DNA of 42,000 nt. Origin: Candidatus Solibacter usitatus (lineage in GTDB: Bacteria; Acidobacteriota; Terriglobia; Bryobacterales; Bryobacteraceae). Under the pieces are notes generated by a model. That model made no database searches and was not told the DNA's origin. It saw only the letters and a program-made list of their open reading frames with translations. Position 1 is the stretch's first letter. Every line of letters starts with the position of its first letter. The stretch spans positions 1 through 42,000 of the forward strand of contig JACPVQ010000218.1 of assembly GCA_016191645.1 (NCBI GenBank), written 5' to 3'. The position numbers were made by a program, and so were the translations under genes. This document shows, piece by piece, positions 33,687-40,001 of the stretch.

Positions 33687-33692
33687 TATGAT
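33687..33692 (+). promoter_or_regulatory. -10-like element before the 83-residue gene
   Basis: TATGAT lies five bases before the ATG at 33698, so the predicted +1 is at the start codon. GGAG directly before the ATG is too close to serve as a ribosome site. Confidence 0.3.
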
Positions 33693-33697
33693 GGAGT

Positions 33698-33949
33698 ATG
33701 TCTGTTTTTCGCGAGAAGCAAGAAGAGTTGGAACGTTATGAGTTTCAAATGGGCCCAAGCAGAGGACGCCTTGCGCTTGCCATCGATCTGCTCACGGATG
33801 CTTTGGTTTTGACCGGTCAGCACGGCGTGTATTGCCAGAGCGCCAGGCAGCCCGGCAGACCTGCCATGGACGTGCAAATTATTTCCAAGTGTATTGAGGA
33901 CACCAAGGAATTGGTTAGCAACGTGATGGCGGAATTGAAAAAGTCCTAG
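33698..33949 (+). CDS. Small conserved-looking cytoplasmic protein, unknown
   Basis: 83 residues, no signal peptide or membrane helix. It is mainly helical and amphipathic: FREKQEELERYEFQMGPSRG, AIDLLTDALVL, then VQIISKCIEDTKELVSNVMA. One Cys each in GVYCQSAR and SKCIED. It starts 12 bases after the aldolase stop and could share its transcript or use the -10-like sequence in between. I do not recognise a family. The even codon use and lack of a longer competing frame support a real gene. Confidence 0.6.
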   Translation: MSVFREKQEELERYEFQMGPSRGRLALAIDLLTDALVLTGQHGVYCQSARQPGRPAMDVQIISKCIEDTKELVSNVMAELKKS

Positions 33950-34031
33950 TACCAAACTACCAGTCTAGGCCTAGCATATTGCGAATAGAACTGATATTTT
34001 CAACTTCTAGACAGCACTAATTAATCAGGCG

Positions 34032-35663
34032 ATGGACGAACTTTTCATTTTCCCCCAGAGTTTGCTCCTGGCAGCGGCGGCCTTGCTTCCGGCTGTGCTG
34101 ATGACGTGGCTATTGCGCAAGAGACTGCGGTCGCAAAGGCATGCGCATCGGGTAAGGATGCTGCGGTTGGAAGCTTCCTCTCCCGACGCGATCTTTCGAA
34201 CGGATCATTACGGAAGGATTCGCGCGTTCAACGCGGAAAGTGAAAGCCTGTTCGGTTATCACGAAGAGGAAGTGCTGGGAAAACACATCCGCACGATTTT
34301 TCCGGACGTGACAGCGGGAGGGTCGGCACTCAACGAACAGAGTCTGGAAGGATTGCGCGCGAGGTCCGAGGACCGCTGGATTGAGGTGCCGGCTCTTGGG
34401 AAAAGTGGGATCACGATTCCCGTGCAGATCCGCGTTTCCAATGCGGGCGACGAGCGGCGTCCTGTTTACCTTGCTTACATTCGAAACCTGACGCAAAAGA
34501 AAGAGTTGGCGCAATCCGCGGCGGAGAAAAACTTCCTGGCAAACCTGCTGCAAGCGGTTGGAGTGCCCATCGCAGTGCTGAGCAGCGACGGTAAGTTGAC
34601 CCGGTGTAACCCGGCATTCGAGGAGCTGACCGGGTGCGACCACAAGGCCGCCGTAGGAAAGTTCTATTGGGAGTTGGCTCTCCCGGAAGCGGAATGGGGG
34701 AACGTCAGAACGTGGATTGCCGATCTTCTCACCAGGCAAAAAGCTCAGAAATCGACGCAGAACTGGCATACCTTCGACGGAGCTTCCTTAAAGGTCTGTG
34801 TCGCGGCGTCTCCATTGGGCACGGATCAAGTAGTGATGGCGGCTTATGAAGTGCCGGCCGCGGCTCCGGCACAAACCAGTTTCCATACCATGGATGCGCT
34901 GGAGCGCCTGGCGGCGGGAATGGCGAAGGAGTTCAACAACCTGCTTACGCCGGTGAGTGGATACGGAGAATTGCTTCTCTATTCCATGGAGGATGGCGAC
35001 CCTTTGAAGCGCGATGTGGAAGAGATCAAGAAAGCCGCGGACCGCGCCACGGCGCTTGCCAGCCAGTTGTTGGTCTTTGGGCGCAAACATCCGATGCGGA
35101 CCGAGGTTTTCAATCTCAATGACCTGGTCAATCATATGCGGCCCATGCTGGAGACTTTGTTGGGCGAGAAGGTCAAGCTGGGCACTGTGCTGGACCTGGA
35201 ACTGGGGAAGCTCAGCGGCGACCCAGGGTGGATGGAGCAAGCGATCCTGAACCTTGCCGTGAACGCACGGGACGCAATGCTCAACGGCGGCAAACTTTCC
35301 ATCGAAACTTCAAACGCAACGTTTGATGCGACTTCGGCCAGGCATGCCGCGCAATTGCCGGAAGGCAATTACGTCGTTCTCACCGTCAGCGATTCCGGCG
35401 CAGGAATGGCGAAAACGACCGCCGATCAAGCCACAGAGCCGTTCTTTGCCGCGGTGCCGGATGGCACGGCGAGAGGGATGGGACTCGGCCTTTCCACAGT
35501 TCAGGGAGTCGTCAAGCAATACGGCGGTAATGTCGTGATTCAAAGCGTGCCGGGAAGCGGCACGCGAGTTCAATTGTATATGCCTCGTCATGAGGATACA
35601 GAACAGCCGGAGAAAAAATCCGGCGTAATGTTTCTAGTGCGCGGCGCAAGCGCCGGCAGCTAG
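34032..35663 (+). CDS. PAS-domain sensor histidine kinase with Lys in place of the phospho-acceptor His
   Basis: 543 residues. One N-terminal membrane helix (SLLLAAAALLPAVLMTWLL), then a PAS domain at about 45-155 (ASSPDAIFRTDHYGRIRAFN, ESLFGYHEEEVLGK), a second PAS at about 175-290 (GVPIAVLSSDGKLTRCNPAF), a dimerisation helix and a catalytic ATPase domain at about 385-525. The helix reads RLAAGMAKEFNNLLTPVSGY where this NtrB-like class has A-H-D-F-N-N-L-L; the codon at 34926-34928 is AAG (Lys299). The ATP site is mostly kept: QAILNLAVNARDAM (N box), SDSGAGM (G1), GMGLGLSTVQGVVKQYGG (G2). The F box reads EPFFAAV. It cannot use the normal phosphotransfer route. No response regulator is adjacent. 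The start has no strong ribosome site. Confidence 0.88.
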   Translation: MDELFIFPQSLLLAAAALLPAVLMTWLLRKRLRSQRHAHRVRMLRLEASSPDAIFRTDHYGRIRAFNAESESLFGYHEEEVLGKHIRTIFPDVTAGGSALNEQSLEGLRARSEDRWIEVPALGKSGITIPVQIRVSNAGDERRPVYLAYIRNLTQKKELAQSAAEKNFLANLLQAVGVPIAVLSSDGKLTRCNPAFEELTGCDHKAAVGKFYWELALPEAEWGNVRTWIADLLTRQKAQKSTQNWHTFDGASLKVCVAASPLGTDQVVMAAYEVPAAAPAQTSFHTMDALERLAAGMAKEFNNLLTPVSGYGELLLYSMEDGDPLKRDVEEIKKAADRATALASQLLVFGRKHPMRTEVFNLNDLVNHMRPMLETLLGEKVKLGTVLDLELGKLSGDPGWMEQAILNLAVNARDAMLNGGKLSIETSNATFDATSARHAAQLPEGNYVVLTVSDSGAGMAKTTADQATEPFFAAVPDGTARGMGLGLSTVQGVVKQYGGNVVIQSVPGSGTRVQLYMPRHEDTEQPEKKSGVMFLVRGASAGS

Positions 35664-35810
35664 GTTGCCTCCACCTCTCCGCTGCATAGAGTAGCACCCC
35701 CAGAAACCAAACGCGTCAATCGTCTTAGCTGCCGCTGGCACTTTTTTCCTAGTACTTTTGACGGGTTCGGCCCATGATTTCCGCGTTGCGTGGTGAGGGA
35801 AAAACCATTA

Positions 35811-37082
35811 ATGACAACAATCATCCTTCGCCTGGTAGCATTTGCCGTCTTCACGATCGGAGCGTGGGCGGCAACAACCGTGGAAACAGGCCGCGGAGGC
35901 GGTCTTTTACAAATTTCGATTCAATCCGCACAACACCAGGTCCTGGTCAGCCTGCCGGAAGTTGTGACGGAGGGTCAACCGTACTCGGGAAGCATTGCCT
36001 CTCAAGGCGCCTTCACCCCGGAGCAGCCGAATTACATTGAGATGGACGGCGTCCGTTTTCCGCTGAGTTCTCAAGCGGTCCGAATTCCAGCGGCCAGAAA
36101 CGGCCTTCTTTCCGTGAAGCTTTTGAACGGCAAGGGCGAAGTAGTCTACACAGCTGATCTTCCGCGGACCATGGCAGCGGCAAATGTCGTGGAGCGTCCG
36201 TCCATCTGCGCCGGCAACGGCGTTCTCAGGTTCCCGCTGGCCGGCGACGTAGCGGACGCGGCGGTATTTTTTGATAACGAATCCGCAGAGCCGCTGGCTG
36301 TCAGCACTCGCGAGGTAATTGCCAGATGCCCCGGCGTCGCAGGCGGTCTGTTCTCAGTGGGTGTTAAGAACGGCAACAGCCAGTCGACCTATTCCATACG
36401 CGTTCTTCAATTCCGCGCCATCGGCCAAGTTGGCCAGCCGTTTTTTCCCGGCGAACTGGTTCCCGTGGGTCTGAAGGTGAGCGGTTTGTCGCAGCTGGAG
36501 AGTCCGCTGCGGATTGTAGTGCGCAACCCGCTGCCTTCAAAGATTCGCTTCTTCGGCGACGACGACGTGACCGTCACCATCCAGCCTACCGCCGTGGACT
36601 CCAGTGGAGAGGTCGGCGTATACGTGTTGGGATATGCGATTGCACCAGGCGAGACAGTCCCAGCCATAGGCGTCGTATATGAATCGGTTGGCAGCCGCTC
36701 GGGCTTTGTAACCGATGACGGAGCAGCCGTGATTCTGGAGGGCAACTCGATGTTCCTCTGGGCGGGCGGGGAAGGTACTCGTTTTGAAGTTCCTCGAACC
36801 GCCTGGACCGAAGCGCTCACCAATCCCGGACTTGCCGCGGCTTTTTCCTCCATCAAGGAAGAGCAATCGCTCTCCTTCACCAGCCAAGGCGGTGACAATC
36901 TCGTCTCTTTGAACATTTCCGGAGTGCGAGGCTACCGCGTGTTCGAATTTCGCTCCACGGGCGCGCGGCCGGGTTCCGAACTCAACGTCGCCATCTATGT
37001 CGATAAGAACAATCCCGCGAAATATTTCCTGAGTTTGACGGCAAGTGGGAAGTCCTACGGACGCCCGCTTCCCGTCAACTGA
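35811..37082 (+). CDS. Secreted protein of unknown function
   Basis: 423 residues. Signal peptide TTIILRLVAFAVFTIGAWA. The mature part appears all-beta, with Gly, Val, Ser and Thr-rich strands and no membrane anchor. Two cysteines (SICAGNG and IARCPGV) may form a disulphide. The sequence around VGQPFFPGELVPVGLKVSGL recalls the Ig-like or TIGR03437-type secreted proteins of acidobacteria, but I cannot assign it. The ATG at 35811 is preferred (GAGGGA ten bases upstream) because the signal peptide then starts cleanly. A hairpin region follows at 37083-37152. Confidence 0.75.
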   Translation: MTTIILRLVAFAVFTIGAWAATTVETGRGGGLLQISIQSAQHQVLVSLPEVVTEGQPYSGSIASQGAFTPEQPNYIEMDGVRFPLSSQAVRIPAARNGLLSVKLLNGKGEVVYTADLPRTMAAANVVERPSICAGNGVLRFPLAGDVADAAVFFDNESAEPLAVSTREVIARCPGVAGGLFSVGVKNGNSQSTYSIRVLQFRAIGQVGQPFFPGELVPVGLKVSGLSQLESPLRIVVRNPLPSKIRFFGDDDVTVTIQPTAVDSSGEVGVYVLGYAIAPGETVPAIGVVYESVGSRSGFVTDDGAAVILEGNSMFLWAGGEGTRFEVPRTAWTEALTNPGLAAAFSSIKEEQSLSFTSQGGDNLVSLNISGVRGYRVFEFRSTGARPGSELNVAIYVDKNNPAKYFLSLTASGKSYGRPLPVN

Positions 37083-37152
37083 GACCGCTGGGAGGAGGGC
37101 CCGGCGGTCCGCCGTCTGTGGGGCGACTTTCCCTCCGGGGACTCGCCCCACA
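37083..37152 (+). terminator. Hairpin region between the secreted protein and pyrR
   Basis: GACCGC (37083-37088) can pair with GCGGTC (37104-37109), and TGTGGGGCGA (37117-37126) pairs perfectly with TCGCCCCACA (37143-37152) around a small inner hairpin. No T-run follows. It lies upstream of the pyrR -10 candidate, so it more likely ends the previous transcript than regulates pyrR. Confidence 0.45.
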
Positions 37153-37159
37153 TCCGTGG

Positions 37160-37165
37160 TACAGT
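37160..37165 (+). promoter_or_regulatory. -10 candidate for the pyr operon
   Basis: TACAGT, 13 bases before the pyrR ATG, predicts a leader of only about seven bases with no Shine-Dalgarno sequence and no room for a PyrR attenuator. No recognisable -35. Confidence 0.35.
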
Positions 37166-37178
37166 AATCGCTTCGGAC

Positions 37179-37730
37179 ATGTCCCTCACGCGCGAGAAAT
37201 CCCAATTGATGAGCGCCTCCGAGATCGACCGGACTCTGGTCCGGCTGGCGCACGAGATTCTGGAGAAGACCGCGAATCTCGACAACCTTGCCTTCATCGG
37301 CATTCGCCGCCGCGGCGTTCCGCTTGCGCAGCGTCTAGCCGCCAAAATCGAGGCGCTGGAAAAGCGCAAAGTGCCGGTCGGCATTCTCGATATCAATCTC
37401 TACCGCGACGATCTTTCCACCGTTGGCCACGCTCCTGTGGTCAGCGAGACCGACATTCAGTTTTCCGTTGTGGGTAAGGACGTCGTTTTAATGGACGACG
37501 TGCTCTACACCGGCCGCACCATCCGCGCCGCGCTGGACGCCTTGTTCGACAAAGGCCGCGCCGCACGCGTGCAACTGCTGGTTTTGATCGACCGCGGCCA
37601 CCGCGAACTGCCCATTGAAGCACGCTACATCGGCCGCACCGTTCAAACCTCCAGTAAAGAGATCATCGAAGTGAAGTTCCAGGAAGTGGATGGGATGGAG
37701 AAGGTGCTTCTCGTCGAACGAGTGGATTGA
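37179..37730 (+). CDS. pyrR: PyrR bifunctional regulator / uracil phosphoribosyltransferase
   Basis: 183 residues. PRPP-binding signature [20 protein letters not shown], plus the PyrR-specific stretches [26 protein letters not shown] and [20 protein letters not shown]. PyrR binds pyr mRNA leaders in Gram-positive bacteria and also makes UMP from uracil and PRPP. It is the first gene of pyrR-pyrB-pyrC. The predicted leader is too short for the classical attenuation mechanism, so an enzymatic role or control elsewhere is possible. Confidence 0.93.
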   Translation: MSLTREKSQLMSASEIDRTLVRLAHEILEKTANLDNLAFIGIRRRGVPLAQRLAAKIEALEKRKVPVGILDINLYRDDLSTVGHAPVVSETDIQFSVVGKDVVLMDDVLYTGRTIRAALDALFDKGRAARVQLLVLIDRGHRELPIEARYIGRTVQTSSKEIIEVKFQEVDGMEKVLLVERVD

Positions 37731-37735
37731 CCTAT

Positions 37736-38644
37736 ATGTCGCGCGGGCTGCTGGGCATTGAGGACTTAAGCCGCGATCAGATCGAACAGATTCTCGCGCG
37801 AGCCCGCGATTTTCAACCGCTGCAAAATCAAAGCAACAAACGCCTCGATCTGCTGCGCGGACGCCTCATCGTCAATCTGTTTTTCGAATCCTCCACACGG
37901 ACCCGCACCAGTTTTGAAATTGCCGCCAAGCGTCTTGGCGCGGATTCCATTTCCATCACGGCCTCGGGGTCCAGCGTTTCCAAGGGCGAATCGCTGGTGG
38001 ATACGTTGAACACACTCGCCGCCATGAAGCCCGATGCGATCGTCATGCGTCACGCGGCCTCCGGCGCTCCGCATTTTCTCTCGCGTCATCTGCCCACACC
38101 CATCATCAATGCCGGCGACGGAACACACGAACATCCTACGCAAGCCCTGCTCGATGCGCTCACCATCCTCGATTATCGCGGCGGCCTGGCAGGCCTGCGC
38201 GTAGCCATCATCGGCGACATTGTGCATAGCCGCGTGGCACGATCTAACATTTATCTGCTCTCCAAGTTTGGCGTCGATGTGGTGTTGTGCGGACCCGCTC
38301 CCCTGCTTCCGCCGCAAATGGCTCAACTGGCGCCGGGTGTTCGTCTGACGCACAACATGCCGGAGGCGATCCGCGATGCCGACGTGATCATGATGTTGCG
38401 CGTTCAACTGGAACGTCAGAATGAATCCCCGTTCCCGGCCAGCGAATACTATCCCTTCTATGGGCTGCGCGTGCAACACCTGGAACTGGCCAAGCCGGAA
38501 GTGCTGGTGATGCATCCGGGCCCCATTAATCGCGGACGCGAAATCGCTTCGGACGTGGCCGATTCGCGCCAATCGGTCATTCTCAATCAAGTGGAAAACG
38601 GAATCGCGGTGCGCATGGCGGTGCTGGAAAGGATCATTCAATAG
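37736..38644 (+). CDS. pyrB: Aspartate carbamoyltransferase catalytic chain
   Basis: 302 residues, cytoplasmic, joins carbamoyl phosphate and aspartate in pyrimidine synthesis. Carbamoyl-phosphate site [13 protein letters not shown], the mobile loop [15 protein letters not shown], the motif [17 protein letters not shown] and the C-terminal HPGPINRG are all present. The ATG at 37736 gives a typical start, [19 protein letters not shown]. An in-frame TTG at 37727 that overlaps the pyrR stop would add three residues and cannot be excluded. It is followed two bases later by pyrC. No regulatory chain (pyrI) is seen. Confidence 0.95.
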   Translation: MSRGLLGIEDLSRDQIEQILARARDFQPLQNQSNKRLDLLRGRLIVNLFFESSTRTRTSFEIAAKRLGADSISITASGSSVSKGESLVDTLNTLAAMKPDAIVMRHAASGAPHFLSRHLPTPIINAGDGTHEHPTQALLDALTILDYRGGLAGLRVAIIGDIVHSRVARSNIYLLSKFGVDVVLCGPAPLLPPQMAQLAPGVRLTHNMPEAIRDADVIMMLRVQLERQNESPFPASEYYPFYGLRVQHLELAKPEVLVMHPGPINRGREIASDVADSRQSVILNQVENGIAVRMAVLERIIQ

Positions 38645-38646
38645 CC

Positions 38647-39972
38647 ATGGCGAAACTGATCCTCAAGAACGGCCGCGTGCTCGATCCAGCGAACCGCATG
38701 GATGCCATCGCCGATGTCCTCATTGACGGGGATCGCATCGCCGCCGTGGGGCCGTCGCTCGATGCCTCGGGCGCGGAGCTCTTCGACGCCACGGGCATGT
38801 GGGTCACGCCCGGCTTCATAGACATGCACGTGCACCTGCGCGAGCCGGGCTTTGAACACTCAGAGACCATCGAGAGCGGTTCGCGCGCCGCTGCCGCCGG
38901 TGGATTCACATCCATCTGCTGCATGCCCAACACGCACCCCGTGAACGACAGCCCGACGGTGACCAGCTACATTGTGGAAAACGCCCGCCGTCACGCCGTT
39001 GTGAATGTCTTTCCCATCGGCGCGATCACCAAAGACAGCGCGGGCGAAGAACTCGCGGCCATCGGCTCCATGAAAAAAGCGGGGATCGTCGCCATCTCCG
39101 ATGATGGCCGTCCCGTCATGAATGCGCGCGTCATGCGCCGCGCCATGGAGATGGCGCACTCCTTCGGCTTGCCCGTCATCGATCATTGTGAGGACCTGCA
39201 TCTCAGCGCCGGCGGCGACATGCACGAAGGCCTCGAATCCATTCGCCTGGGACTGCGCGGTATTCCCTCGTGTTCGGAAGACGTCATGGTGGCCCGCGAC
39301 ATCCTCTTGTCCGAAGTGACAGGTTGTCACTTTCACGTCGCCCACATTTCATCGAAGAATTCCATCGCCATGGTCAAACACGCCAAGGCTCTGGGTCTCT
39401 CCGTGACCGCCGAAGTTTGCCCACATCACTTCACCTTGACGGACGACAACGTCATCCCTTACGACAGCAACTTTAAGATGAAGCCTCCTCTGCGCAGTTC
39501 TTTCGACGTGGCGGCCGCCGTCGAGGGCATTGTCACGGGCGTCATCGACGCCATTGCCACGGATCACGCGCCCCACCCCGGCAGTGAAAAAATGCAGGAA
39601 TTCGAGCGCTGCCCGTTCGGCATTCTTGGCCTGGAAACCGCGATTGGCCTGACGCTGGAAACCTTCGTCCACAACGGCCGCGTCTCGCCGCTGAGAATTG
39701 TGGAGATGTACACGGCAGCGCCCGGGCGAATTCTTTCCTTGCCGCGCGGAACTCTTTCCACCGGCGTCATCGCCGATGTCACCATCATCGATCCGTCAAC
39801 CAAATGGACCTACGATGTGAACCGTTCTTTCTCCAAGAGCCGCAACACACCGTTCCATCAGCGGGAATTCACCGGCGGCCCCGCAGCCACCATCGTTAAC
39901 GGACAATTTGTGTGGGGCAGGTCTCCAGACCTGCAGCGGGATCTTCAGATCCCGTATTTGCGTACCATGTAA
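38647..39972 (+). CDS. pyrC: Dihydroorotase, class I, with a repeat-derived C-terminal tail
   Basis: 441 residues, cytoplasmic, closes carbamoyl-aspartate to dihydroorotate. Zinc ligands are in DMHVHLREPG, DHCEDLHL, FHVAHISS and ATDHAPHPGS, and the end of the core domain reads GTLSTGVIADVTIIDPS, so the enzyme looks active. In the last 20 or so residues (FVWGRSPDLQRDLQIPYLRT) the codons at 39917-39954 are two perfect palindromes of REP type, so the natural C-terminus was probably replaced by translated repeat. Many dihydroorotases end soon after the segment equivalent to VNGQFVW. The gene starts two bases after pyrB. Confidence 0.94.
   Translation: MAKLILKNGRVLDPANRMDAIADVLIDGDRIAAVGPSLDASGAELFDATGMWVTPGFIDMHVHLREPGFEHSETIESGSRAAAAGGFTSICCMPNTHPVNDSPTVTSYIVENARRHAVVNVFPIGAITKDSAGEELAAIGSMKKAGIVAISDDGRPVMNARVMRRAMEMAHSFGLPVIDHCEDLHLSAGGDMHEGLESIRLGLRGIPSCSEDVMVARDILLSEVTGCHFHVAHISSKNSIAMVKHAKALGLSVTAEVCPHHFTLTDDNVIPYDSNFKMKPPLRSSFDVAAAVEGIVTGVIDAIATDHAPHPGSEKMQEFERCPFGILGLETAIGLTLETFVHNGRVSPLRIVEMYTAAPGRILSLPRGTLSTGVIADVTIIDPSTKWTYDVNRSFSKSRNTPFHQREFTGGPAATIVNGQFVWGRSPDLQRDLQIPYLRTM
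39917..39954. repeat. Two adjacent REP-like palindromes inside the pyrC 3' end
   Basis: GCAGGTCT-CC-AGACCTGC (39917-39934) and CGGGATCT-TC-AGATCCCG (39937-39954), each with perfect 8-bp arms around a two-base centre and separated by two bases. Both have the core CT-YC-AG, shared with the palindrome at 13846-13859 on its - strand. Confidence 0.8.
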
Positions 39973-40001
39973 CAAGGTTTAACTAGTCAGGAGATACCGC
40001 A

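Noticed and set aside
35642-35655. CGGCGC-AA-GCGCCG palindrome at the end of the histidine kinase gene as terminator
   Set aside because: It lies before the stop codon, has a two-base loop, and no T-run follows.
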